Below are positions 49,231 through 60,157 of a stretch of 64,000 nt of DNA, in pieces. Source of the DNA: Mercurialis annua (taxonomy: Eukaryota > Streptophyta > Magnoliopsida > Malpighiales > Euphorbiaceae). Within the stretch, counting starts at the first letter, position 1; every line of letters begins with the position of its first letter. The DNA lies in assembly GCF_937616625.2 (NCBI RefSeq), contig NC_065570.1, positions 46,181,665 to 46,245,664 on the forward strand, given 5' to 3'. Under the pieces are notes generated by a model. That model saw only the letters and a program-made list of their open reading frames with translations, made no database searches and was not told the origin of the DNA. Both the position numbers and the translations under genes were made by a program.

Positions 49231-50734
49231 GAACAAAGGATCAATTCACCCCCTCAACTTGGCACGAAATATAAAAAAAGTCATTTTCAAAGCTTTTGAT
49301 CAAACAGACCCGCAACTATGCACTTTAGCATCAAAAAGACCCTCCCCCACTCTCACCAACCTGTGTGTTTTACATTCTCCATTATAAAATGGAAAAAGTT
49401 TAAAAAAAATTCATTTTTATTTCATTTTTCAAACAGACACTTAACAATTTTAAAAGATCAATTTAGTCATTAGATTTTTATAATTTAAAAAACCATATCA
49501 ATTTTTTAATAAAAGAACAGGGACCATTTTTAACTTAATCATTAAAATCTCAAAACAATTAAAACCCTAAAACCATTAACAAATCCATCGACAATTCTTC
49601 ATCCACCACATTAAGAGAGATTCTTAGGCAGACTCAGTCCACCACGTCATCCGTGGACTAAGTCTATCATATAATGACACGTCATTAAAATGATGGCAAT
49701 CTTGTAAATTCGTTTATTACTTATTTATACTTTTGAATAGTAATATTACAAGATTGCCATCATTTTAATGACGTGTCATTACGTGATAGGCTTAGTCTAC
49801 GGATGACGTGGTAGACTGAGTCTACCTAAGATTTAATCCCACATTTAATCTTCATCCACCGCATCAACCCATCTACGCTTCCATCACATCACCATTGCAG
49901 GTCTTCCATTTCAATTCAACTTCGTCGTTTTGTTCTGTGCTCTTTCCATCTTCCATCGCCGCTGATTCATTCTATCGCCACGAACAGTTGAACTGTCGTC
50001 TTCGAAGAACTGCATTGGAGCAAGTAGCCTTTAGCAATCAGATCTAGAAGACCATAATGGCAAGATTGTTCCCCCGGAAAAACACCTCGTTTCCTCTACC
50101 AACACTCCTTGTTTTTCTTTAGAAACGACGGCGGTGATGGTGGTTAACAGTAGGGAACGATGGCTGGTTCGGCTTTTTTGTTTTGTACTTTTAAATTTGT
50201 TAATTTTGTTGCTGCTAGTTTGTTGTTCTCAATTTTTTTTGCTTTTGATTTTTGCTGTTGCTGGGCTTCATGGTGAGGGAGGTGCGGTGGTTGCTGCTAA
50301 AATTGACGGTGCACGAAGGAGTTACTGGTTGGTAGAATTGAAAAATAGGGATTCGTGGTGGTGACGAGATGGAAACGGTGGTTGGTGTTGGTGTGATGGC
50401 GGCGGTAAACTGATGGAGAAGAAGAAGAAATTAAACTGATTTTATTAGGTTTATTTATATTCAATTAAGATAATTTAAGGTTAATTGAAATTTTAATTAA
50501 AAATTTAAATAGGCTTATAATTAGGGTTAATTAGAGTTAATTAGGCTTAGTTGGTATCAACTAGGTTTAAAATTTATAATTAGGCAAACTCACTGTCTTT
50601 TCTGTGTGTGTTTTATGTCAGAGGGGCTGATTTGAACTAAAAACGCAAGTTGCGGGTTTGTTTGACCCAAAAACGTTCAAAATGACTCATTTGATATTTC
50701 ATGCCAAGTTGAGGGGTCAATTGATCCTTTGTTC
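49231..50734. mobile_element. MULE3: non-autonomous Mutator-like element in L1
   Basis: Perfect 10-bp duplication CTAGAATTTT (49221-49230, 50735-50744). The inverted ends GAACAAAGGATCAATTCACC run for over 100 bases and match the family of MULE4. The interior has a CATC-rich leader-like segment (49850-50130) and a small foldback MITE. The 76-codon hydrophobic frame at 50134 has no recognised family. Confidence 0.92.
49623..49830. mobile_element. Foldback MITE inside MULE3
   Basis: Arms of about 90 bases start CTTAGGCAGACTCAGTC and, from the other side, CTTAGGTAGACTCAGTC. They are nearly perfectly complementary around a short AT-rich centre. The target duplication is unclear. Confidence 0.8.
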
Positions 50735-52316
50735 CTAGAATTTTATTAGTTCTTGCTATTATCGAATTTGGGTAGACCCCGCGAGGTGAATACCAACGGG
50801 GCTCGGAACTTACGGAACGAGATATCTCTTTGCTTGTTTTAAAGTATTTAGATAGCAAGTGCTGAGTACACTTTAATTACTCGTCGATATTCATAAAGCC
50901 GCATATTTTGATATACGAAAGGCTATATGAATATATTATATATTGAAATGTATGTGTGAAAAGTAGTGTGTATTGTATGTTTTGAAAATGATGGTTTATT
51001 GTATTATGTTATTTTGATAATAACATGATTTTACGAAAGAGACTCAAATACTCAAAATTATCGGGGAAGGGTAAAGCAAGTATATTATGTAATACCCCGT
51101 ATTTTATAAGCTACGTGTAAAGCTTTCATTAGCCGAGAATATGTAAATTAAATTTAAGCGTAAATTTAATTTATAAGTATTCCTAAAAATATATTGTAAT
51201 AATAGAAGTTTAAAATTTAAATCGGAGATTTAAATTTTAATAAAGGGATATGAACGAGACTAATAGAACCAGAAATAAGACTGGAGTCGTAAGATAAAAA
51301 TATATTGATAATTAATATATCAATATACCACTCTAATTGGAGAGTTTAATATTTCGGACAAAACCCTGAAATTAAAATGTCGAAACTCGGAAGTCTCAAC
51401 GTGTAATTAACGAATATAAGTTAAGATATATAAATATATATTAATAATAAAAAAAATAAGAATATGAGACGGGCGGTGGAATGCGTGGTGAGCAAGAAGG
51501 AAAAATATTTCCTTTAGTCCTTGGATTCTTTAACTTAATTAGTTTTAGTTATAAATTAATTAAATATTATTCGTTTGTCCAAATTTAAATAAAATAATAT
51601 ATAAGTCCCGAGCGAATAATTTTGGTGTCATTATTCGCGAAATAATTTGACGAAGCTATCGTCAAAGTTTCATAGAATTTGGACGTAGAAAGTTTAATCA
51701 AATGTGACTGATTTGGACTTAATAAATCTTCAGAGATTTATTAATAATAAAATATAAGTTGGATGAGAATAAAAATTACATTCTTAATCTTGTTATATTT
51801 TATTTGATTTTTGGTAAAATTTTCACGAAATTCGAAAGTCTTTTCCGTTTGGGCTACGGACGACTAGTTTAGAAGTTGGTTTAAAGTGCATGATTGAACT
51901 AGTACTAAATTGTACTTTGACCAAATCTATATATACATATAATGGGTTCAAATTTAACACAGAATCATCATTTGCTTCATTTTGAAAGCAAATGGAGAGC
52001 TACTTGCTCTCAACAGTGGCGTGAAATTAGGGCTTCGATTCTGGTCGTCCGTTTCTCGATTCTAACTCCGTTTTTTTTTACGATTATTCAAGTAATCGAG
52101 GTATTAATCCCGTATTAAACGTTTATTTTAATATATTTTGATATATATCGAATATATATACGTTTATAAACGGTTACTGTATCGAATCGAACGTATACCT
52201 ATTATTTTTACGTTCCGAAAGTGAATATGGATAGATTGAATTGTGTATTTCTGTTAGGAGCGGAAAAACAAGGTTGAAACACGTCGGAATGCCCCAGAAA
52301 TCGAGTTTCCCCGGGG

Positions 52317-52461
52317 CTGTGCACGTTGGTGCACGGACGTGCACATATGGTGCACGAACGTGCACCAATCTGGAGGTGCACGAACGTGCACCATCCAGGG
52401 TGCACGACCGTGCACAATGGTGCACGATCGTGCACTAGCAAGGGGTGCACGAACGTGCACC
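52317..52461 (+). repeat. Palindrome cluster in L3
   Basis: Six units of GTGCACG-NN-CGTGCAC, with NN being GA, AA, AA, AC, AT and AA, separated by 1 to about 14 unrelated bases and preceded by a half unit. Overlapping frames here are artefacts. Confidence 0.93.
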
Positions 52462-53166
52462 AGGCCGACGCCGAAGGGGCAGATTCTTTTGGGGCTTTTT
52501 GCTCTATTCGTTTGACGTGATTTCGTCGAACTAAAAGTGTTTAAAAACGATATTTGTTTTTAAATTAAAATGAAAAGAGATTTAAAGTTAAATCTAAATA
52601 CTTTTAAAATGATATTTTAAAAGTAAAGTTAAACATTTAAAAAGGACTTTAAAAGAGTTAAAGTCGATGTTTAACCGGTTTAAAAGAGTTAGCAAACAAT
52701 GTTGCTAAATAATTAGTATACGACTGTGAATTGTTTTGACAATCAAGTCGATACTATTAAATGATTTAATTGGGTATTGTTATACCTAAAAGGACTTCTA
52801 GAGTGAAGTCTAAATGTTTTCTTGAGATGAAAACAATTTAAATAATTTTTAAAAGAACGAGAAAATAAGTGTTAAGTGTTATATGTTTGTATGATTTTTC
52901 TGGACCTAGGTTTCAGGACCTAGATGTTTATACCAGAAATAGATATTGATGTGCTGTCTTGTGTATTTTGTATGTTTGATCCGACTAGCTGTCCAGCAGT
53001 CAGACCAGGACTCCAGGGAGTCTATCACACATACGGCGGTGCTAAGTAGTAACTTAGCAGTACTGTGAGTTTACGTGTTTACTTTTGAATATCATTATTC
53101 AACTGTTTTAAATCCATAAATCACAGTAGTATAAACTAGCCAAGAAAGGTCCATTGGAACAAGCTA

Positions 53167-53185
53167 CCTATTGGGCGGCAATAGG
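53167..53185 (+). other. Conserved CCTATTG hairpin in L3
   Basis: Seven-base stem CCTATTG / CAATAGG around GGCGG. The same hairpin, with identical stem and different loop, is at 57930-57948 (L4) and 62226-62244 (L6, minus). Confidence 0.75.
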
Positions 53186-53567
53186 GTTGCGTGTCACCAA
53201 CACCGATTTTTAGATGTACTTCTGTCGAGGTATAGAGGTATGTCTGTCGTGTAAGTCATTGGGAAAGTAGATGCCCTGACTTCACGGGTAAACCCTGAGA
53301 CGACAGTAATACAGTAACGGTCGCGGGTAAAACCGCGATGGCAGTTTCATGATTACGGTCCAGGTACCAGAGATACAGAAGTGGACGACAGTGACTCGGG
53401 TCACGGTCTTTATTCTGTTGTCTATAAGCTCGCGAGATGAGTGTGTCTGTTAGGACAATTGTGGACTAGGATTTCAGATGGATCGATAAATTGGTAATAT
53501 TTTATATATATAACTGTTTTATATATATGATGCGATTTTGGTATCTACCTGTAAATTGTTTACTCAC

Positions 53568-53589
53568 TCAGAAATATTTATATTTCTGA
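53568..53589 (+). other. Covarying hairpin in L3
   Basis: Ten-base perfect stem TCAGAAATAT with a TT loop, preceded by CTCAC and followed by CCCC. About 20 bases further is CCCATTTTCAG, a likely splice acceptor. Confidence 0.75.
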
Positions 53590-54788
53590 CCCCGTTGTTG
53601 TTATCCCATTTTCAGGAAATGAACTTTGAGGTCAGTCGAGCTTCCACATCCCTTCTTCAGGAAAGCTCTTCTTTGGTAATGTACATAGGATTTTATACTC
53701 TTAGTATGCTGCAATAGTATAAGTGTGATGTGCCAGCAGCCGTGCCACTAGTCTTTTGTTTAGATACTCTGATAGGATCTAGTGCATGTGTGTACCTATT
53801 GGGTGGCTGCTTAGTGGCATATTGTATCTAGTTACCGAGTCGGCCTCGTGTGTTTTTGTGAGTGTCAAAAACAGTATGTTTTATATTCGCCGGCTATGTG
53901 TAACCGGTCCGCTGTGTATTTTAATATGTTTAATACCACCGTTGCGAGACGCAAAGGTGTCCGCATTATTTTATTAAACATATTAATGGTGGTGTGTGGT
54001 CTGGAACAGGGATGCCTATGTGTTAAGGCAAGCGAAAGATAAGTCCCTGGTTTCCAGTAATCACCACGCCAGGTTTTCAGAAGGAAGCGAGGGTTGAGAT
54101 AACGAGGTTATCCAACCAGTACTTCTAAAACCAGATTTCGCCTATATGTGTGTTTTCAGAAATGTGTTTGGTTAAAAGAGAAAAGTTTTAACGATATTTT
54201 CTGAAAACGGATCGTACGCGAGGTGCGATCTTTTAATAATATTTGCGAAAAAATTCTAGAGGTTCTAGGCTTGCTACGGGTTTCGGAACAACCATTCCCA
54301 TTCCCTAGCGCCGGTCGTGACTTGGATTAGGGTGGAATTCGGGTCGTGACATAATATGAAATCGAATATTGAACAGTATACAAGTAAAGAAACATAGTAC
54401 ATTCTGATATGTACTATTAATCATAATCAATACCCCCTTTGTGCGTGTGTTATAAATGTATGTTCTTAGATTTTAATGTGCATGTCGTGGTCCAAAAAGG
54501 ATCAAGAAAACCAAACGTAAATCGAAATGATTAACATACGTGATAAGAAAACTGTACTGTAGTACATTTAATAATAAGATTTGAGACCTATATCTCACTC
54601 ATTCTCGATTGAAGTCCTCGGGACTCATATGATAAGAAAAAAATCAAACGTAATACATCGAGAATCAATAGGAGACAAGAATTGTAATGACGATATGAAA
54701 CAAGCTTTTCTAATAAACGACAATAGAAATTATGCGATCACCAGTTAACAGAAATGATGCAGTATCAGAATTTGATGACAAACACAAG

Positions 54789-54964
54789 GTTGAACTCGGT
54801 GTAATTATTTCGGGACCTGTGTCTAAGGAGTTAACTCCGTGGAACTATCTCGGGACTCACCTCGATTAGTTTGGACGTAAGAAATGGTACGAGTTTAACT
54901 CGGTGGAACTATCTCGGGACTGTAACATATGTTTGTGGCTAACTCGGTGGAACTATCTCGGGAC
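54789..54964 (+). repeat. Repeated ~24-bp motif in L1
   Basis: Four copies of TCGGTGGAACTATCTCGGGA-like sequence (the first degenerate), about 50-60 bases apart. The same motif is in L0 (38310-38475, minus) and L4 (58068-58239). Confidence 0.85.
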
Positions 54965-55303
54965 CAAACCATCAGGAACAAGTTATAAGAGACTTGTCAT
55001 AAATTCAGCTCGACTTGGAATCACAATGATATAAACTAAGGTTTAGGAATTAATCGAAAATTAAAGAAACAAAACGAGAAAAGAAAAATGTCAAACCATA
55101 ACAAGAAATGAAAGATGTCAAATACGATTATAACATAAACATATGGTTATAAAATATATATAAGAACGTTTGAATGTATATGAAATATGAGTTTGAGCAA
55201 AGAATATTTGAAGTATGATTTGAGAAAAGTATATTTTACATGAAGCAGGTTTTAAACATTTTCACCTTTTATGTAATATTTATTTGTAATATTGTGAACT
55301 CAC

Positions 55304-55318
55304 TCAGTTTTATACTGA
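55304..55318 (+). other. Covarying hairpin in L1
   Basis: TCAGT / ACTGA stem with a five-base loop in the context CTCAC...CCCC, followed by CCCATTTTTCAG at about 55333-55344. Confidence 0.6.
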
Positions 55319-57929
55319 CCCCATTGTCCCTCCCATTTTTCAGCAATAGTAAGCTATGATTTGAAGAATCAAGCTTCCGAATTTTTAGTTTCTTGGAAGT
55401 CGTGAAAGAAAATTTTATTCCAGCAGTTCGCAGTAGACTAGAGGTCGTTGACCATGTATTGATATTTAGCATTTTAACTCTGATGTTTATTCAAATTAGG
55501 GTCACATGTATTTTGATATTGTTTCATACATGAAACATGTTTTATAAAACGAAAAATTTACAATGTTTTTAGGCTTGTGTAATACCCCGTAATTTTAACA
55601 TTGCTAAAATGGGCAATGTGTCATATTTTAAATAGTTAAAGCGGCCAGAAAAAGAGATTTTCTTAAAAATTAAATAAGAAAAGACCCGAATAGATCGATT
55701 TGAAAGATTCTAATAAGGAAATATTGATATTTAATTGGAATTAAAGGAACGAGATAAGGACTAAAAAAGATACTGAGAAATAGTATAAAGAATGGAATTT
55801 TAAGTCCTGAATTGGAAAATAATATTTTATTTCCTGAAAAATATAATTTTAATAGATTATTGACGGAAATTAATATTTATAAAAATAATATGGATTACTT
55901 GAATATCAATATTTATCAAAGGAAAATATAGACGGCAAAAGTAAGAAAATAAGCATTTTAGCTCAAATTGGAAATTGAGCGTTTTTGGCTGAAATTTATT
56001 AAACTAAATTATCGAAAAATAAAATAATGATGTATCGGAGAGTATTATTTATTTGATCATAAATAATACAAAATTTATCGAGTTCGAAGGATTAATCGAT
56101 GGATTAAATCGAACGAAAGAAAAGTTAGAAAATGAAACCAATAGAGGTGGAAACTCAAAGGACCAAAGGAGAACCTTTGCCAAGTTATATATACCCATTG
56201 GATAGGAATAATTATTCATATTACTTTCATTTCCAGCAAACATAAAGAGAGAAAAAGAACATCATCTTCTTCAAGTTTTCTAAACCTTCTTTACCGTGCC
56301 AAATCTTCATTAGATGTCAGACTAGGGTGATTCTTGCGGCAACGGAACGATGAAAGTATCCTCTACTGATCTAGATCTTCAATTCAATATTAGGATGAGT
56401 ATTTTTGGTTAGGGTTTCACGGTTTTGGGGCTGTTGTGTTGATGGTTATAGATTGATGCTTAAATCATGATGGTTTTATGTGTAGATGACGGTTTTGAGT
56501 GATTCTTGTTGCATTGGATCAAGGAAATTAATCACTGTAACCTAAAGGCTGTCAATCAAGGTGAGAACTTGAATTTAAGTTAGGGTTTTAAAGGCTATGG
56601 GCAATTTTTATGATGATGATGATGTTATGTTGAGTTTTTGAGGTGAAAATCATATGTTATCATCATACAAAGTGAGGTTCAAAACTAAAATTGTGTGTGT
56701 TGGTGAGTTATGATGGTTGGCCTGTGATTAGAGTGGATTTGCAGGGCTGACCAGAGGCGGAGGAACCTCCATACCTGCTCTGTGCTGGGCAACAGCACGA
56801 CGTGCGGGGCTTGAACAGGCCCTATGGCAGATCCTCTCCTGTTCAGCAAGGGGAGGGGCATGGAAAAGGAGAGAAGGGGCTAGGCCACCCCTTCCCATGC
56901 TTAATGAAATTGAAACATTCTTTACGATGTAGTCCCCCGTTGTTTGAAACTAGTTTGAATGAGTACCGAATTCAAATTTCGTTTGGTTAAAGAAAAACAA
57001 TGCTATATCAATTGAAGGAACTTAAGATGTATGGGCTGTTTTAAACATTAAAATGCTAAGGATTATAAATTAAGGTTTAAGCATTTTGTATTTAATAAGT
57101 AAAGCACGATTAAAGTTGACACAAACTAGTATGACATTTTTGCATAAATTTTTTCTGTAAAACAACCATATTGCGAGGGCAATATCTTGAGTTGTATAGC
57201 TCCAAATTAAGTTCCATTTGTTGGTACGAAAACTTAAGGATGTTTTCTATAAATATTTAAGTTGAAGTTTCTGCTAATTCGGACTCTAAGTTGTACATAT
57301 AAACAAGAACATTTAATTGTGCAAAACTGCCCTACAGTTTTAACAGCCCAAGGTATCAACTTCCGTGCTATTTTCCGACACCTTCGGGGGCTAATCTCAG
57401 TCTGAGACCTGCAAAAAAGTTGCAGGCAACATTCTGAAATTTAAGAATGTCAATTTTTTTAGGATTCGGATTGTTTTAAATAAACGGTTTCGATAGCCGA
57501 AGTTGGCTAGAACCCTAGTTTTGGATTAATTAATTATGGTTAGATTGTTATTGATTCGAGCTATTGTCAAATTTGCGTAGACTCAACGAGGAAACTACCA
57601 ACGGAACCTGGAAATCATAGAACGCGACATCACTTAGCTATTATCGAAGTTTATGGATAGCAAGCGGTGAGCATATTTTATTTACTCTTACTATCGTATT
57701 AAAAAATATTTTATATATATATATTATATATTATCATTATTAAATGCATCGCATAAATTATATGGATTGATTTTGTTGGATTGAATTGTATTATATTGGA
57801 TTGGCTTGTTTTATATGATTGAATTGTTTGGATTGAATTGCTTGTGTAACATTAGATTGTACTATTTTGCTTGTTACTTGACAATTATTTGCAAATGTGA
57901 ATTTATTTGCGATCCGAAGAAGCAAGCTA

Positions 57930-57948
57930 CCTATTGGGCGTCAATAGG
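57930..57948 (+). other. Conserved CCTATTG hairpin in L4
   Basis: CCTATTG / CAATAGG stem around GGCGT, in the context AAGCTA. Confidence 0.72.
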
Positions 57949-58067
57949 CCATGTGATAACCGATGTTTATAAGAGTCTAGATATTTGTACATAGAAATGT
58001 TTGATACGAGCTCATTAAATGTTGATTATGTTTGGGAATGGAAAGGAGAATTATGTTTGATAGATAC

Positions 58068-58239
58068 GAGGTTAATTCGATGGAACTATCTCGAGACCTC
58101 TATCTAGTGTATTAACTCGGTTGAACTATCTCGGGATTCACACCTTGGGATTAAGAAGTGGCATGAGTTAACTCGGTTGAACTATCTCGAGACTATACCA
58201 TGTGGTAGCGGTTAACTCGGTCAAACTAACTCGGGACTG
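58068..58239 (+). repeat. Repeated ~24-bp motif in L4
   Basis: Four copies of TTAACTCGGTTGAACTATCT-like sequence, spaced about 50-60 bases apart. Confidence 0.85.
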
Positions 58240-58466
58240 TACCACTTGGATTAAAATGATTTGATACGAATACGATACAGATAGGAAAGTTAGGAGTTTA
58301 AGATTAAGGTTTCAATCGGATCGAATACTTGTATTAAATGAATTGTTTGCAATCGTTGTGATTGTATATATTGGAATTGTTTGAAAATGTGATTGTATAC
58401 ATATTTTAAATATATTTTAAAATGCGATGCTTATTTTGATAATATGGTAAGTAAATTATATCTCAC

Positions 58467-58480
58467 TCAGCTTAAGCTGA
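58467..58480 (+). other. Covarying hairpin in L4
   Basis: Perfect 14-base palindrome TCAGCTTAAGCTGA between CTCAC and CCCC. Confidence 0.7.
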
Positions 58481-59052
58481 CCCCATTGATTTAAACATTT
58501 CAAGTACCTTGATTATTGACTTGGCTAGAAGTTCGTCTTTAACCGGAAGTTCCTTTGCCTATCTACAGTCCCGACTTCCATAGTTGCTGCAGTAGTATGA
58601 TGTCTGACTAGTGTCGTGGCCTAGTACAACAGTAAAATTTTATATTGTTTATAATTGTTGTCTGTTGTGTATATGTTTTGTTGGCTACAATTGTCGTATT
58701 TTGTACTGCGGAGGTAGATTCCTGTGATGTGACTTTGACACTAGTAATTTATGCCGGGCTAGTACGTACGTAGTACGGAAATGATAAGTCCGAGCAAGTT
58801 GTTATGATTTTACTAGTGTATATGAATATATGTTTGTTTAAATGCTTCCGTTTGAAAGGTTCGTGTATGACTATTATTTACGAAAACGTTTTAGTGAATT
58901 ACAGGCTTGCTACGGGTTTGGGAACTACAATTCCCATTCCCTAGCGCCGGTCTCGGCTCGAGAAATTGGATCTTGACAGCTTGCTACGGGATTCGGAGCT
59001 ATCACTCCCATTCCCTAGCGTCGGTTGCGACGCGAGAAATCGGTTCATGACA

Positions 59053-59256
59053 TGAAGAAAGTATATAAATTGATATTATTGTACGGTCTAAAAGAAGCAC
59101 CGCACATAATGATATGAAAAGTTTGATAATGTCATGTTTCTCAATGGATTCAAGATAAATTAATGTGATAAATGTGTACATTTTGAAGATATAAAAATTT
59201 ATGTTATCTTATATCTTTATGTTGATGACATGCTCATTATTAGTAGCAGGGGCGGA
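59053..59256 (+). pseudogene. Ty1/copia reverse transcriptase, second piece
   Basis: Continues the fragment ending at 40773. It reads KKVYKLILLYGLKEAPH, then after a frame break ends with YLYVDDMLIIS, which carries the catalytic YVDD box. Stops and shifts are present. At about 59252 another element (CAGGGGCGGATCCACG) cuts it. Confidence 0.9.
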
Positions 59257-60157
59257 TCCACGTTCAGGCTCGGGTAGGCTAGAGCCCGGGCTGTCGTCGG
59301 AAAGGAAAGGGTCTGAGATGTGAGCGACGAGGACCGGAATGAAGCTTTTGTGTTTCAGCCATGGCTGCCGGGAAAAATTATTATGGCTGTATGAGGAAGA
59401 TGAAGGAACAAAAAAGAAAATTTCTTTTTTTTGTTATAAATAATTGTACGAAGTCGTTATGTCCCATTTTCCTACAATTTCGGGCTAAAACTTGGGCCCT
59501 TCTTTACTTGTCCTACTTATGCCCATTGGCAGCTGCTTTTAGGTTTGAGAATTGATAATATCAAACCCTTACTCAAGTATCAAACCAATAATGTTCAAAT
59601 TTGAATATTTTATCATCAATTTTCTGTTAAATTTTTATTAATTTTCTACCAATCTTTTTATTAATACTTTAAATTCTCTAACTAAATTCTCTAACTTAAT
59701 TTCAAATTCTTTGATTTAAATATTTATAATAACTTTTTTTTAAATATTTTAAAATAACTTATTTGGACGTTTTCATCGATCTATCATTGCATTTACTAAA
59801 TAAAATAGTTATTTCGACAACATTTAAAATAAAGGCTAAACTTATTATTAATTTTTTAAACTATATTTATTTTAATTAACTGGTCCTTGAACTTCATGTT
59901 GTCCCTTTTTTATCTCTCAACTCAAAACAAAACGCATCACTAAGAGATAAATTTATTATTTAAACATTTTCATCAATAAATATAATCAAGACCGATATGT
60001 ATAATAAATTGGAGAATGAATTATTGAGTGACAGTTTATTATGTTATATTGATATATATATTTTTATGACGATTGATAACCGGTCAATTCTACAGCAGTT
60101 TTAGGTTATGCAGACCGAAACACAATTGTCTGTCAGTTATCGAAAGTAATGTAAAAT
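59252..60157. other. hAT-like end and featureless spacer
   Basis: CAGGGGCGGATCCACG followed by a GGCTCGGG...GAGCCCGGGC palindrome looks like the end of a non-autonomous hAT-like element, by memory of similar plant repeats. The opposite end was not found. The rest to 60157 is AT-rich with no supported gene; a 64-codon frame at 59361 has no recognisable domain. Confidence 0.4.

Larger units (their letters stand above)
51088..54351 (+). mobile_element. L3: solo LTR nested in L1
   Basis: TGTAATACCCCGTATTTTAT ... GGGTCGTGACA, 3264 bp, flanked by TATTA and TAATA (one mismatch). The interrupted L1 sequence can be rejoined and aligned with the L0 LTR (GGGTAAAGCA ... ATATGAAATC). It contains a palindrome cluster, a repeat slot (about 53280-53410), a conserved 19-nt hairpin, the covarying hairpin, a CCCATTTTCAG acceptor-like site and the shared 3' block. 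No gag or pol. Confidence 0.88.
55578..58978 (+). mobile_element. L4: solo LTR nested in L1 3' end
   Basis: TGTAATACCCCGTAATTTTA ... GGATCTTGACA, 3401 bp, with a perfect 5-bp duplication GCTTG (55573-55577, 58979-58983). It landed inside the conserved terminal block of L1, so two such blocks now lie back to back (58904-59052). It carries the repeat slot (58068-58239) and both hairpins. No coding domains. Confidence 0.92.
40774..59052 (+). mobile_element. L1: outer LTR element of the nest
   Basis: Starts TGTAATATCCTAAAATTTTA and ends GTTCATGACA, with a perfect 5-bp duplication TGAAG at 40769-40773 and 59053-59057. After removing the nested insertions about 3.7 kb remain, similar in layout to the L0 LTR. 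No primer-binding site, gag or pol was found between the ends, so it is best read as a solo LTR. L1-specific parts are 40774-41360, 47761-49230, 50735-51087, 54352-55577 and 58979-59052. Confidence 0.88.

Noticed and set aside
52317..52461. CRISPR-like array of short palindromic repeats
   Set aside because: Repeats are only 14-17 bases, spacers are 1-14 bases and irregular, no cas genes exist, and the setting is a plant LTR.
52174..52520. Several overlapping frames with HERA/CTRS-like repeats
   Set aside because: Palindromic repeats keep all frames open; there is no start context or domain, and the region is LTR.
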